The notes: a model not told the origin generated them from the sequence alone. 64,000 nucleotides of DNA from Kushneria phyllosphaerae (GCF_900312995.1 NZ_ONZI01000003.1:558001-622000), one strand, 5' to 3'; shown: positions 1-9,630, counted from the stretch's first letter. Translations and numbers: made by a program.

Positions 1-312
1 CTGTATCGCATCGACCTGGGCAAGGAAGTGCATTACGCCCTGGATGAGAGCGAGAAGGCCGCCGTGCTCAAGAAGCTGGCCAGTCGTCGGGGGACTCCCA
101 ACGTCCAGCGCTTCAAGGGGCTGGGGGAGATGAGTCCGGTGCAGCTTCGCGAGACCACCATGGCGCCGGACACGCGTCGACTGGTGCAGCTGACCCGCGA
201 GGCCGGTGACGACACCCTGGAGCTGATGGACATGCTGCTGGCCAAAAAGCGTGCCGGTGATCGGCGCGGCTGGCTGGAACGTTACGGCAATATGGCTGAG
301 GTAGACGTCTGA
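1..312 (+). CDS. parE: DNA topoisomerase IV subunit B, C-terminal end (partial)
   Basis: This is the last 103 codons of a gene that begins before the window; the frame is open from base 1 to the TGA at 310-312. ParE is the ATPase and TOPRIM half of topoisomerase IV, which unlinks daughter chromosomes. The fragment carries the conserved C-terminal block: FKGLGEMSP around residues 36-44 of the fragment, then a stretch ending [12 protein letters not shown]. ParE and GyrB share this block, but parC follows after a single base, which settles the assignment as parE. The two genes are almost certainly cotranscribed. Confidence 0.93.
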   Translation: MYRIDLGKEVHYALDESEKAAVLKKLASRRGTPNVQRFKGLGEMSPVQLRETTMAPDTRRLVQLTREAGDDTLELMDMLLAKKRAGDRRGWLERYGNMAEVDV

Positions 313-313
313 A

Positions 314-2560
314 ATGACCATGGATATTCACGTGCGCGAAGGCGATGTCGAGCGTCTGGCGCTTCGAAGCTACACCGAAAAGGCGTACCTCGACTATTCG
401 ATGTACGTCATTCTGGATCGCGCCCTGCCCAACATCGGCGATGGCCTGAAGCCGGTACAGCGCCGCATCGTTTATGCCATGCGCGAGCTGTCGCTGACGG
501 CCAATGCCAAGTACAAGAAATCGGCGCGTACCGTCGGCGACGTACTGGGCAAGTTTCACCCTCACGGCGACAGCGCCTGTTATGAGGCCATGGTGCTGAT
601 GGCGCAGCCCTTCAGCTATCGCTATCCGTTGGTGGATGGCCAGGGCAACTGGGGCAGTCCCGATGATCCCAAGTCGTTCGCGGCGATGCGCTATACCGAA
701 TCGCGTCTGACACGTTTTTCCGAAGTGCTGCTGGCCGAGCTGGGTCAGGGCACCGTGGACTGGATTCCCAACTTCGACGGCACCATGAACGAGCCGGCGG
801 TACTGCCGTCGCGCCTGCCGCATGTGCTGCTCAACGGCGGGTCCGGCATCGCGGTCGGCATGGCCACAGATATTCCGCCCCATAACGTGACGGAGGTGGT
901 CGAGGCCACCGTTCACCGCCTGCGCCACCCGGACTGCAGCATCGACACCCTGTGCGAGCTGCTGCCGGCCCCGGATTTTCCGACCTCGCCTGAAATCGTG
1001 ACGCCGCGTGCGGACCTGCAAAAGCTCTATACCACTGGGCGCGGGTCGGTGCGCATGCGCGCCCGCTATTATCAGGACGACAGCGATATCATCATCAATG
1101 CGCTGCCCTGGCAGGTTAGCGGGGCGCGTGTGCTGGAGCAGATGGCCGCACAGATGCAGGCCAAAAAACTGCCCATGGTGGCGGACCTGCGCGATGAGTC
1201 CACGCATGAAGAGCCTACGCGGCTGGTCATCGTGCCGCGTTCCAATCGCGTCGATGTGCAGGCGCTGATGGACCATCTCTTTGCCACCACTGATCTGGAA
1301 AAGAGCACCCGGGTCAACATGAACCTGATCGGGCTCGATGGTCGCCCGCAGGTCATGTCGCTGGATCGCTTGCTCGATGAGTGGCTGGCGTTTCGTCGCA
1401 ACACCGTGCGCCGGCGTCTGGAGCATCGTCTGGGCAAGGTCGAGGACCGCCTTCACATTCTTGAAGGCCTGTTGATTGCCTATCTCGATCTCGATGAGGT
1501 CATTCGCATCATTCGGGAAGAGGATGAGCCAAAGCCTGCCCTGATCGCCCACTTCGGGCTCAGCGAACGCCAGGCCGATGCCATTCTCGAGCTGCGCCTG
1601 CGTCATCTGGCCAAACTTGAAGAGATGAAGCTCAAGGGCGAGCGTGATGAGCTCGAGCGCGAGCGCAAGCAGCTCGAGAAGCTGTTGGGCAGCGAGCGGT
1701 CCATGACCAACCTGATCGAGCGTGAACTGCGTGCCGATGCGAAAGCCTATGGTGATGAGCGTCGCAGCCCGCTGGTCGAGCGTCAGGAAGCGCGGGCGCT
1801 CTCCGAAGTCGATCTGCTCGGCGCCGACCCGATTACCGTGGTGGTCTCCGAGAAGGGCTGGATTCGGGCGGCCAAGGGCCACGATATCGATCCAAGGAGT
1901 CTTTCCTACAAGTCCGGTGACAGCTTCGCCTTCTCCGCCCACGGCAAGACCAATCAGCCACTGGTGCTTCTGGAGGACAGTGGGCGCGCCTATACGCTGG
2001 CCGCGCATCAGCTGCCCTCGGCCCGAGGTCAGGGCGAGCCGGTCTCCGGGCGGGTCAATCTGGCGGCGGGCTCGAAGCTTCGTGCCGCCATGATCGGCGC
2101 GCCGACGCAGCGCTATCTGCTGGGCAGCGACGGCGGCTACGCCTTCAGCGTGGCCCTGGAGGAGATGCTTGGTCGCAGCAAGTCCGGCAAGGCAGTCCTG
2201 AGCATTCCAAAGGGGTGCGATGTGCTGATGCCGCTGGCGCTTTCGGGTAAGGCGCAGAAAGTGGCCGTGGTCTCCAATGAAGGGCGGCTGCTGGTCTTTG
2301 AGGCGAGCGAGCTGCCGGCGATGAGCAAGGGCAAGGGGTCACGCATGATGGATATCACGGGCGCGCGGGCGGCCAATCGTGAGGAGTTCGTGCGTGACTG
2401 GATCGTGCTTGAGCCGGGCCAGGCGCTGATGGTGCATGCCGGCAAGCGCAAGAAGCGGCTGGCGGGCGAAGAGCTGGCCGGTTACGCAAGCAGCGCTGGC
2501 AAGCGGGGTCTGAAACTCCCGCAGGGGTTCCAGAAGGTGGATCGCCTGGACGTCGAATAG
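314..2560 (+). CDS. parC: DNA topoisomerase IV subunit A
   Basis: ParC is the DNA-cleaving and rejoining subunit of topoisomerase IV, working with ParE to decatenate chromosomes. The 748-residue length is normal. The winged-helix breakage domain is complete, with the catalytic tyrosine at about 127 in [10 protein letters not shown]. The C-terminal beta-pinwheel follows from about residue 500. The quinolone-resistance region reads [10 protein letters not shown], so Ser87 and Glu91 (Escherichia coli Ser80 and Glu84) are wild type and no target-site resistance is predicted. The ATG at 314 lies one base after the parE stop; a second ATG at 320 is an alternative start. Confidence 0.97.
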   Translation: MTMDIHVREGDVERLALRSYTEKAYLDYSMYVILDRALPNIGDGLKPVQRRIVYAMRELSLTANAKYKKSARTVGDVLGKFHPHGDSACYEAMVLMAQPFSYRYPLVDGQGNWGSPDDPKSFAAMRYTESRLTRFSEVLLAELGQGTVDWIPNFDGTMNEPAVLPSRLPHVLLNGGSGIAVGMATDIPPHNVTEVVEATVHRLRHPDCSIDTLCELLPAPDFPTSPEIVTPRADLQKLYTTGRGSVRMRARYYQDDSDIIINALPWQVSGARVLEQMAAQMQAKKLPMVADLRDESTHEEPTRLVIVPRSNRVDVQALMDHLFATTDLEKSTRVNMNLIGLDGRPQVMSLDRLLDEWLAFRRNTVRRRLEHRLGKVEDRLHILEGLLIAYLDLDEVIRIIREEDEPKPALIAHFGLSERQADAILELRLRHLAKLEEMKLKGERDELERERKQLEKLLGSERSMTNLIERELRADAKAYGDERRSPLVERQEARALSEVDLLGADPITVVVSEKGWIRAAKGHDIDPRSLSYKSGDSFAFSAHGKTNQPLVLLEDSGRAYTLAAHQLPSARGQGEPVSGRVNLAAGSKLRAAMIGAPTQRYLLGSDGGYAFSVALEEMLGRSKSGKAVLSIPKGCDVLMPLALSGKAQKVAVVSNEGRLLVFEASELPAMSKGKGSRMMDITGARAANREEFVRDWIVLEPGQALMVHAGKRKKRLAGEELAGYASSAGKRGLKLPQGFQKVDRLDVE

Positions 2561-2589
2561 CGTTGTCAGACGCCGTCGATCGTCATTGG

Positions 2590-2628
2590 CAGGGCCGAGG
2601 GGGCAACCCCCGGCCCTGGGCTTTTTTT
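2590..2628 (+). terminator. Rho-independent terminator after parC
   Basis: A GC-rich hairpin has arms at about 2590-2602 and 2607-2618, a GCAA loop and one bulged A, and a run of seven T follows at 2622-2628. It sits 30 bases after the parC stop and before serB, so it should end the parE-parC transcript. Confidence 0.85.
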
Positions 2629-2650
2629 CCATGGTGTGTGAGAGAACAAC

Positions 2651-3862
2651 ATGAACCAAAGGCTGCTGGTACGTGCCACCGGTCAGGTCAGACCCCATCA
2701 GCTGGCAGTGTTGAGCCAGGTGCTGAGCGAGTGCGGTGTTCAGCTATTGGACATCGATCAACGGGTCACGCTGGGTCAGACCGTGCTTGAGGCGCTGGTC
2801 CTGTGTGACGAGACGTCATCGACCATGGCGTCGCGTCTTCATTCGGCCTGGCAGACGGTTGAGGAAGACACCGGCCTTGTGCTGTCGGTACATGACCTTG
2901 AGCAGAACACGCATGCGCACGGTCAGGCATCTGATCTGGTGATGACGCTCATGGCCACGCATCTGCCGGCGGATCTGCTGGCGCAGATGGACCGCAAGTT
3001 CAGCGAGTGTGGCCTTGTCATCGAGCGGATGCAGCGTCTGTCCGGGCCCTCGTCACTGATTGAGCCCGCGCCTGCCGAAGGCGTCTGTTTTGAGTATCAC
3101 CTGCGTGGTGAGAACATCGATGTCGACACGCTGCGTCAGACCCTGCTGAGGTTTGGCGCCGAGCAGGGCGTCGACATTGCCCTGCAAAAAGACAGTGCCT
3201 GGCGTCATCAGCGCCGTCTGATCTGCTTTGACATGGACTCGACCCTGATCAAGGCCGAGGTCATCGATGAGCTGGCGCGCCGCCATGGGGTCTTTGAGGC
3301 GGTCGCGGCGATTACCGAGCGGGCCATGCGCGGTGAGATCGACTTTCAGCAGAGCTTTCGTGAACGCATGGCCATGCTCGAAGGCCTCAGCGAGTCTGTG
3401 CTTGAAGAGGTCGCCGACGGCCTTGAGCTGATGGACGGTCTTGAGCGGCTAATGGTCAATCTCAAGCGGCTGGGCTATCGCACGGCCATCCTGTCAGGTG
3501 GGTTTACCTATTTCGCTCGCTATCTACAAAAGCGACTCGGCTTTGATGAGGTTCATGCCAACGAGCTGGTGATCGAGCAGGGCGTGGTCACCGGCGAAGT
3601 GCATCTGCCGATCGTGGATGCCGAGCGCAAGGCAGAGCTTTTAAAAGAGATTGCCGAGCGTCACGGCATCGCCCCCGAGCAGACCGTGGCGGTCGGCGAT
3701 GGTGCCAATGACCTGAAGATGCTGGCCGCCGCTGGGCTGGGCATTGCCTTTCACGCCAAGCCGCTGGTGCGGGAAAAGGCGCGACTCTCACTGTCCATTC
3801 TGGGGCTGGATGCCATTTTATATTTACTGGGCCACGACGCGCGTGGGCTGTACCTGCAGTAA
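2651..3862 (+). CDS. serB: Phosphoserine phosphatase
   Basis: SerB removes phosphate from L-phosphoserine, the last step of serine synthesis, in the cytoplasm. The 403-residue protein has an N-terminal region of about 180 residues resembling paired ACT-type regulatory domains, as in the longer gammaproteobacterial SerB forms. A HAD phosphatase domain follows. Motif I is FDMDSTL, with nucleophile Asp194 and acid/base Asp196. Motif II is ILSGGF, and motif III with the metal site is VGDGANDLKML near residue 355. The gene follows the parC terminator and looks monocistronic. Confidence 0.95.
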   Translation: MNQRLLVRATGQVRPHQLAVLSQVLSECGVQLLDIDQRVTLGQTVLEALVLCDETSSTMASRLHSAWQTVEEDTGLVLSVHDLEQNTHAHGQASDLVMTLMATHLPADLLAQMDRKFSECGLVIERMQRLSGPSSLIEPAPAEGVCFEYHLRGENIDVDTLRQTLLRFGAEQGVDIALQKDSAWRHQRRLICFDMDSTLIKAEVIDELARRHGVFEAVAAITERAMRGEIDFQQSFRERMAMLEGLSESVLEEVADGLELMDGLERLMVNLKRLGYRTAILSGGFTYFARYLQKRLGFDEVHANELVIEQGVVTGEVHLPIVDAERKAELLKEIAERHGIAPEQTVAVGDGANDLKMLAAAGLGIAFHAKPLVREKARLSLSILGLDAILYLLGHDARGLYLQ

Positions 3863-3954
3863 CGCGCACGCCCCGAGCCCGGTGCTCAAGAAAGGCCCCA
3901 TCATGCCGATATCCCCCGCATTCAGGTGCTCAAGCCTGCCCGGCGGATAATCTC

Positions 3955-5685
3955 ATGTTTCCAGATTCCAATCTTAATGCAAGCAAGGCGCGTCATCTGG
4001 ACATCGGCGCGCCGGATCAAATTGTCGAAACCTTCGCCGATTTGATCGGCAGTGACGCCAGGTTATCGATTCGTTTTGAAGGCCTTGAGGTTCAGTATCC
4101 CGTGAGCCTGGCCCTGCTGGACCGTGACCTGCATCAGTGTGTCCTCAGGGCCAGTGCACTGGAGGACCTCAACACGCTGCTGGACCGGCGCCTTCCCTTC
4201 TATCTGGATATTCAGTACACCTCGATGACGATGACCAGTGCCATGATGCGCCCGCTCAAGATGGGCGGGCAGGGTGACTGGATCGATCTTCGCGCGGCAC
4301 TGCCCGTGTCGCTTAAGCTGACCCGACAGCGTAATCTGTTTCGAGCCACGCTTGAGCGTGGCATGAAGGTCAATATGCTCATGACCGCCCAGCGTGGCGG
4401 CAGCGAGGTCGAAGGGCGGCTGGTGGATCTCTCCATTGGCGGCTGTCTGATTGCGGTATCGGTCAACGATGCCATCAATTTTCAGATCGGCATGGCGCTG
4501 CATCGACTACGGGCGGTCTTTCCCAGTTCCGAAGCCTTTGACGCTGCCGGCTGTGTGCGACACATGCGCTGCAGCGATAACAGCAATGATGTGCTGGTCG
4601 GGGTGGTGTTTGATGCCAGCCTGGCCGATTTTGAACGCAAGGTATGGTTTTACGTGCGCGAAATCGAGCGCGAAGCCGTGCGGCTGGATGCTCCGGTTGA
4701 ACGGTCGGTGGCGCCTTCGAGGCTTTTTAATGAAGGCAGTGCCGCCCTTGAGATGGAGGCGATTGCCACCCCTCAGGAAGAAGCGCTGGCAGTACTGCCC
4801 CTGTTTGATAACGTCAAAAATATTGCCCGTGCGCTGGGCGTTCAGCTGATCAACCTGCAGGCCGGCATGAGTCTGGAAACGTCGGTGCTGTGTGAGCAGG
4901 CGCGCATGCTGCTGTCGCTTTTGCAGGAAGATCGTCAGGCGCTTTTGTATGCGCTGGCCTGCGTCGAGTCACATTCCACGCCGCTGGTATGCCACGGCAT
5001 GTCTGTTGCCGCGCGGCTGGCCGATCTGGAAAGCGGCGACCGAACCACGGAACAGGTCGTGCAGATGATGGCCTGTGCGCTGGTACATGACTTTGGCAAG
5101 ATACTGTTGCCCGAAAACGTGCGCCTGCATCAGGGCAGCATGGAGGCTTCGATGCTGTCGCATCTGCATGCCCACGTGGAACTGCTGCGCTTTCGCATCG
5201 AGCGGGACGGGCTCTCCTCCGACATGCGTCGTGACGTGCTGCTGAGCATCAATGAGCGACTCGATGGCAGCGGCTACCCCCGTGCCCTGGGAGGGCATTC
5301 ACTGAATCGTCTGGCGCGCATGGCCGCCGTGGTGGATGCCGTGGATGCCATGGGCAGAGTGCGCTCCGATCGTCCTGCATGGCTGTCGCTGGACATCTAT
5401 CGCCACATTTTCAACGCCGGCAGCCAGTTTGATGCCGCCAGCGTCAATCGCTACGTCAAACGCTACGGGTTTACGCCGATCGGCTCGCTGGTATCGTTTT
5501 CCAGCGGGTTCCAGGCGTGGGTCATGCGCCTTGATGCCAGAGGACAGCCGTGGCGGGTGCGGGTCGTGCGCGAAATGACCCGTAACAGCAGCATGAATCA
5601 GGTGCTTGAAGGGACTGATCTGGTACAGCTGGGCACGCTTGAAGGGAGTGTCGGGCGTCATGACAGCGCCATGACGCCCTGGTGA
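3955..5685 (+). CDS. PilZ domain plus HD-GYP-type domain protein
   Basis: This is a predicted cyclic-di-GMP protein of 576 residues. An N-terminal flagellar-brake (YcgR-like) region is followed by a PilZ domain with both c-di-GMP contacts: RNLFR (126-130, the RxxxR motif) and DLSIGG (158-163). After a linker, residues 330-470 form an HD-GYP-like domain with HSTPLVCH (340-347), VHDFGK (377-382) and DGSGYP (437-442). HD-GYP enzymes usually have His-His-Glu just before this last motif, but here it reads Ile432-Asn433-Glu434, so two metal ligands are replaced and hydrolysis of c-di-GMP may be weak or lost. No signal peptide is evident. The Shine-Dalgarno sequence at the chosen ATG is poor. Function beyond c-di-GMP sensing is inference. 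Confidence 0.82.
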   Translation: MFPDSNLNASKARHLDIGAPDQIVETFADLIGSDARLSIRFEGLEVQYPVSLALLDRDLHQCVLRASALEDLNTLLDRRLPFYLDIQYTSMTMTSAMMRPLKMGGQGDWIDLRAALPVSLKLTRQRNLFRATLERGMKVNMLMTAQRGGSEVEGRLVDLSIGGCLIAVSVNDAINFQIGMALHRLRAVFPSSEAFDAAGCVRHMRCSDNSNDVLVGVVFDASLADFERKVWFYVREIEREAVRLDAPVERSVAPSRLFNEGSAALEMEAIATPQEEALAVLPLFDNVKNIARALGVQLINLQAGMSLETSVLCEQARMLLSLLQEDRQALLYALACVESHSTPLVCHGMSVAARLADLESGDRTTEQVVQMMACALVHDFGKILLPENVRLHQGSMEASMLSHLHAHVELLRFRIERDGLSSDMRRDVLLSINERLDGSGYPRALGGHSLNRLARMAAVVDAVDAMGRVRSDRPAWLSLDIYRHIFNAGSQFDAASVNRYVKRYGFTPIGSLVSFSSGFQAWVMRLDARGQPWRVRVVREMTRNSSMNQVLEGTDLVQLGTLEGSVGRHDSAMTPW

Positions 5686-5689
5686 GGCG

Positions 5690-6019
5690 TCAGCGCGAGA
5701 AGGTGGCGCTATCGGTTTCCACCATTTCGACAGTGGCGCTCATGCGCTCGGTCAGGTGTTCGTTGAGGGTGGCCAGCAGCGCATTGGACAATGCCAGACG
5801 CTGAGCCTGCGTTCGTCCGGCAAACAGGCGCACCTGCAGCATGGCAAAGGGCTTTTTCTCACCGGCCTGACGGGGGTGGGACAAGGGCAGCGTGGCGACC
5901 TTGATCGCACGCGCTTCAAAAAGCCCGGAGTCCAGAGCACAGTGGTGCAGGGCATCCACGAGGGGGTCGAGCGTGTCATCACCGAGGTCGCGGGGATGAT
6001 GGAAAAGCAGTGTCGGCAT
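5690..6019 (-). CDS. 5-carboxymethyl-2-hydroxymuconate isomerase-like tautomerase
   Basis: A 109-residue protein whose layout matches the CHMI branch of the tautomerase superfamily: Met then Pro2, the catalytic proline after Met removal; an LFEARAIKVATLPL segment; and a central LQVRLFAGRTQAQR segment. In aromatic degradation this enzyme isomerises a ring-cleavage product of homoprotocatechuate. No other hpa gene lies nearby, so the real substrate here is unknown. The stop lies four bases from the end of the convergent PilZ/HD-GYP gene. Confidence 0.65.
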   Translation of the reverse strand: MPTLLFHHPRDLGDDTLDPLVDALHHCALDSGLFEARAIKVATLPLSHPRQAGEKKPFAMLQVRLFAGRTQAQRLALSNALLATLNEHLTERMSATVEMVETDSATFSR

Positions 6020-6059
6020 GTCGATGTTCCGTCATGAAGGCCTTTCAGCCATGGTTTTT

Positions 6060-6530
6060 TCAACCATAAGCGCGCTGATGGGCCTTTTTGCGTTTCAGAT
6101 AGTCGTCGTCTTCGCGCACCTGTCTCCAGACCTTTTCAAAGATGGCCGCGGACTCGGCTTTTTCCTCATCGATCTGGCGCTCGCGAATCTCGCCATTTTT
6201 ATCGTATTTGCGCCCCCCTGGATAGTTGGCATAGCGCCGGGCGCGGGTATGCCCCATCTGAATAAACTTGCGCGCCATGTCCATGCCGACAAAATCATCG
6301 CGCGAACGGTAGTCTTCAAACATCTCCAGAAGCTTTTGCGAGGAGGCGCGGGCATCCTCCGGGGTCTTGAAGCGCCAGTGCGGCAGCAGCTCTCCCTTGT
6401 AGGGTTCCACGGTGAGCACGCCCTGTTCGCCGCGGCCTACCCGATAATGTTCCGGGTGCGCTCGACAGTCCGGCGTGTCGCCATCCTCCTGGTGTGGCTG
6501 GCCGGTCAGGGCCGCCTTTGACTTGCTCAT
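6060..6530 (-). CDS. DUF4385 family protein
   Basis: A 156-residue, charged, soluble protein without signal peptide or membrane segment. The pattern of an N-terminal HPEHYRVGRGEQGVLTVEPY region, a middle WRFKTPEDA segment and a C-terminal ARRYANYPGG segment rich in basic residues matches my memory of DUF4385, a family of unknown function. The gene is upstream of and in the same direction as the CHMI-like gene, 40 bases apart, so they may be cotranscribed. No function can be given. Confidence 0.6.
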   Translation of the reverse strand: MSKSKAALTGQPHQEDGDTPDCRAHPEHYRVGRGEQGVLTVEPYKGELLPHWRFKTPEDARASSQKLLEMFEDYRSRDDFVGMDMARKFIQMGHTRARRYANYPGGRKYDKNGEIRERQIDEEKAESAAIFEKVWRQVREDDDYLKRKKAHQRAYG

Positions 6531-6675
6531 GCCGTTGTCCTGTCATCCGTGAGTGGGGCCTTTAGGGCTGTCCATGAAGCGATGTTGAAATACCTGCCAG
6601 TGCAGGCGCCCGAGAGTGGTCAATATCAGGCATTATCAGCCATGATAGTTCAGCTCATCAGACAGGAAAGCGGTA

Positions 6676-8070
6676 ATGCCATCACGAGTTCAGAGAAAGG
6701 GATCGTCACATCGAGTCGCCGGCATGTCGGTGACTCGCGCGCGCATGCTGATGATGACGCTGTTACTGAGCAGCGGCGTCATGCAGGGCTGTCAGGCCGG
6801 TGCCTCAACGTTTTCGCAGGCATCTTCACAGGCGCCTTCATCGACGCCGCCGGCCACGACGCAGGAGACGGGGGAAAACGAGGCCCAAAACGCCATCAAG
6901 GCTGCGGAGACGCCGACCGTCGACCGCGACGATCAGACACCTGCCGAGCGGGAGTCATTTGACCAGTGGGTCAGCGAATTCCGGCAAACGGCGCAGGGCC
7001 AGGGCATCACGCCTGCCACACTGGACGAGGCGCTGGCAGAGGTGCGCTATCAGCCGCGCATTATCGAGCTGGACCGCTCGCAGCCGGAATTTACCCGGGC
7101 CATCTGGGAGTATCTTGACAGTGCCGTGTCTTCGACTCGGGTCGATAACGGCCGTCAGAAACTGGCCGAGCATCGCAGTGCCGCCGATCAGGCGCAGGCG
7201 CGCTATGGCGTGCCGGGTTCGGTTATCACGGCCATCTGGGGTATTGAAAGCAACTATGGCAGCAACTTCGGCAGTTTTTCGACCATCGATGCCTTTGCCA
7301 CGCTGGGCTATGAAGGCCGTCGTCATGCCTTTGCCCAGGAACAGCTGATCGCGGCCCTGCGCATCATTCAGGAAGGCGATATCGACCGCGACCATATGCT
7401 GGGGTCCTGGGCCGGGGCGATGGGGCATACCCAGTTCATTCCCACCAGCTTTCTGGCTTACGCCGTGGATGGCGACAACGACGGCCGGCGTGATATCTGG
7501 GGCAGCATTCCTGACGTGATGGCGTCAACTGCCCACTATCTGACCAAAAATGGCTGGCAGCCCGGCCAGCCGTGGGGCGTGGAAGTGACCCTGCCGGAAG
7601 GCTTTGATTACACCCGCACCGAACTCTCCACGCGTCAGTCCACTCAGCTTTGGCAGTCACAGGGCGTTCGTCCGATTCAGGGACAGTCCCTGCCGGCATT
7701 CGACCAGGGCTCCATCATTGCCCCGGCAGGTGCGCAGGGTCCTGCCTTTCTGGTCGGCCCCAACTTTCGCGTCATCATGCGTTACAACAATGCCACCAGC
7801 TACGCACTCGCTGTGGCGCTGCTGTCACAGCGCATCGAGGGCGGCCCCGGTGTACAGGGCAACTGGCCGCGCAATCTGAAACCGCTGACTCGTTCGCAGA
7901 CCAGGGAACTGCAGGGGCTTTTGAATCAGAAGGGCTTTGGCACCGGGACACCGGACGGCATCATGGGCCCCAACACTCGTGAAGGGCTGCGAGCATGGCA
8001 GCGCAGCGCTGGCAGGACGCCGGACGGCTTCCCCAGCAGTAGCGTACTGGAAGCCCTGCGTCAGCCGTAA
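6676..8070 (+). CDS. Lytic murein transglycosylase of the MltB family (lipoprotein)
   Basis: This enzyme cleaves the peptidoglycan glycan strand to form 1,6-anhydromuropeptides. The ATG at 6676 has a good Shine-Dalgarno (AGGA, 8 bases away). The first 39 residues form an export signal ending VMQGC, a loose lipobox with Cys39 as the likely lipidated residue. The next ATG, at 6724, is an alternative start that keeps the same signal. A Ser/Thr/Pro-rich spacer leads to an SLT_2 (MltB) domain with catalytic Glu191 in IWGIESNYG. A peptidoglycan-binding domain follows at about 405-460, with a DGIMGPNTREGL motif. The MltB-plus-PG-binding architecture is common in Pseudomonas and Halomonas relatives. 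Confidence 0.9.
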   Translation: MPSRVQRKGSSHRVAGMSVTRARMLMMTLLLSSGVMQGCQAGASTFSQASSQAPSSTPPATTQETGENEAQNAIKAAETPTVDRDDQTPAERESFDQWVSEFRQTAQGQGITPATLDEALAEVRYQPRIIELDRSQPEFTRAIWEYLDSAVSSTRVDNGRQKLAEHRSAADQAQARYGVPGSVITAIWGIESNYGSNFGSFSTIDAFATLGYEGRRHAFAQEQLIAALRIIQEGDIDRDHMLGSWAGAMGHTQFIPTSFLAYAVDGDNDGRRDIWGSIPDVMASTAHYLTKNGWQPGQPWGVEVTLPEGFDYTRTELSTRQSTQLWQSQGVRPIQGQSLPAFDQGSIIAPAGAQGPAFLVGPNFRVIMRYNNATSYALAVALLSQRIEGGPGVQGNWPRNLKPLTRSQTRELQGLLNQKGFGTGTPDGIMGPNTREGLRAWQRSAGRTPDGFPSSSVLEALRQP

Positions 8071-8263
8071 CGCTTTCGGATAGATTTGGGTCGCCGGGCG
8101 GGGTTATACAAAAGTCGGTGTGACGATTCATCACACTTAAAAGAGTCCCCCGCCCATGATCGACTAGGCTTATCAATGAAAGGATTTCATTACAGACAGT
8201 GACGGTCACATAACAGTGTTGTGCTGTCATTGTGGCGGGCAGTCAGACAGTCGGAGAGTCAAC

Positions 8264-9307
8264 ATGAAGGCGACGCGCAACAACCCTTACGGGGTCATTC
8301 CTCCTCATCTACTCAACTACCTGATCGAGCATGGTAACGATCGTCATCGCCGTTGCGCGTTGAACACCCTGACGCTTGATTCCCGCTTCAGAGCCCGTAC
8401 CGAGCGTCACACGTCGCCCACCGATGCCCGCCGCGGTGCCAGGGGGGAGCCCCTGCGCTACATCTTTGATGCCGGCAATACCATGGAATTGCCAGGGCGC
8501 CAGGTGCGGCGCGAAGGTCAGCGCAGCACCGGCGACGAAGCCGTGGATGAGGCCTACAAGGATCTGGGGGCCACCTATCGGTTTTTCTGGGAAGTCCTTG
8601 GTCGTAATGCCATCGATGATGAGGGCGGTGCATTACTGGGGACCGTGCATTACGGCGAGGATTACCAGAATGCTTTCTGGAACGGCTATCAGATGGTCTT
8701 TGGAGATGGGGATGGCGAGATTTTTCTTTCCTTCACAAGAGCACTTGATGTCGTTGCCCATGAGCTTACACACGGCATTACCGAGCGCGAAGCGGGGCTG
8801 GTGTACTACAACCAGCCGGGCGCCCTGAACGAGTCCGTTTCGGATGTCTTTGGTGTCATGGTGGCCCAGTACGATGCCAGCCAGACCGTGGAAGAGGCCG
8901 ACTGGTCGATCGGCCGGGAACTTTTGGCGCCCAACATCAACGGCACCGGCCTTCGCTCGATGTCACAGCCCGGCACGGCCTATGATGATCCCCTGCTGGG
9001 TCGTGATCCTCAGCCGGCACACATGCGTGATTTCGTGGAAACCAACGAGGACAACGGCGGCGTTCACATCAACTCCGGCATTCCCAATCGTGCCTTTTAT
9101 TTGACAGCCATGGCACTGGGTGGCCACAGCTGGGAACGTGCCGGCAAGGTCTGGTACGCCACACTCACCGACGACCGGCTGGCCAACGATGCCGAGTTTG
9201 TGGACTTTGCCCGCCTGACGCTGGACAACGCCGAGCAACTGTTTGAAGGCGGTGAGGTACGTGAGGCCGTACGTGGCGGTTGGCAGGGTGTGGGAGTCGA
9301 GGTATGA
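8264..9307 (+). CDS. Protealysin-type M4 (thermolysin-like) metalloprotease
   Basis: A zinc metallopeptidase of 347 residues. HELTH (166-170) provides two zinc ligands and the catalytic Glu. GALNESVSD supplies the third ligand, Glu190, and His268 in VHINSG matches the transition-state histidine of thermolysin. There is no signal peptide. Instead of the long propeptide of secreted thermolysins there is a short N-terminal region with IPPHLLNYL (12-20), the hallmark of the protealysin subgroup, which is made as an intracellular proenzyme. The ATG at 8264 is chosen for its GGAG 7 bases upstream; an in-frame upstream start at 8216 lacks support. The stop overlaps the next gene, a probable inhibitor. 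Confidence 0.9.
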   Translation: MKATRNNPYGVIPPHLLNYLIEHGNDRHRRCALNTLTLDSRFRARTERHTSPTDARRGARGEPLRYIFDAGNTMELPGRQVRREGQRSTGDEAVDEAYKDLGATYRFFWEVLGRNAIDDEGGALLGTVHYGEDYQNAFWNGYQMVFGDGDGEIFLSFTRALDVVAHELTHGITEREAGLVYYNQPGALNESVSDVFGVMVAQYDASQTVEEADWSIGRELLAPNINGTGLRSMSQPGTAYDDPLLGRDPQPAHMRDFVETNEDNGGVHINSGIPNRAFYLTAMALGGHSWERAGKVWYATLTDDRLANDAEFVDFARLTLDNAEQLFEGGEVREAVRGGWQGVGVEV

Positions 9308-9630
9308 GTTATCAACACTCTCTGGGCGAGCGCGCGCGCGTTCGTCTGGCACGAGAAGGCGGCGTGGCTTACATGCCTGCGCTGGCTCGTCCTCGCGAGA
9401 TCGCCTTTCATGAATGTTCGCTGTCACAGCGTAAAAGGGTCTGCAAGCTTCTGGATGAGGCCGAGCAGCTGAAGTGCCCAGGCGATCAGGCCGGGCAGGG
9501 TGACCAGCGCTATTTTCGCATCATCATCATGCCGGTAGGCAGCGAGAATGAAGTGATCACCCTGCATGTGCCCGAGCGTCGGGCACCGGAGTCACTGGTG
9601 GCGCTGTGGGAGAAGGGGCCCGGTGACTGA
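9304..9630 (+). CDS. Emfourin-like protein, probable protealysin inhibitor
   Basis: A 108-residue protein whose ATG overlaps the protease stop (ATGA), so the two are translationally coupled. In Serratia proteamaculans the gene after protealysin encodes emfourin, a proteinaceous inhibitor of M4 proteases. This protein has the same position, size and general pattern: an early VRLAREGGVAYMPAL strand region, a QRKRVCKLLDEAE helix, a YFRIIIMP strand and a C-terminal PESLVALWEKG helix. It has no signal peptide. The match to emfourin is from memory of the family and its gene order, without alignment. Confidence 0.72.
   Translation: MSYQHSLGERARVRLAREGGVAYMPALARPREIAFHECSLSQRKRVCKLLDEAEQLKCPGDQAGQGDQRYFRIIIMPVGSENEVITLHVPERRAPESLVALWEKGPGD

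Noticed and set aside
113..2008. Long antisense reading frame (631 codons) opposite parC
   Set aside because: It is a shadow of the GC-rich parC gene: parC is complete and conserved, and the antisense product has biased composition and no recognisable domain.
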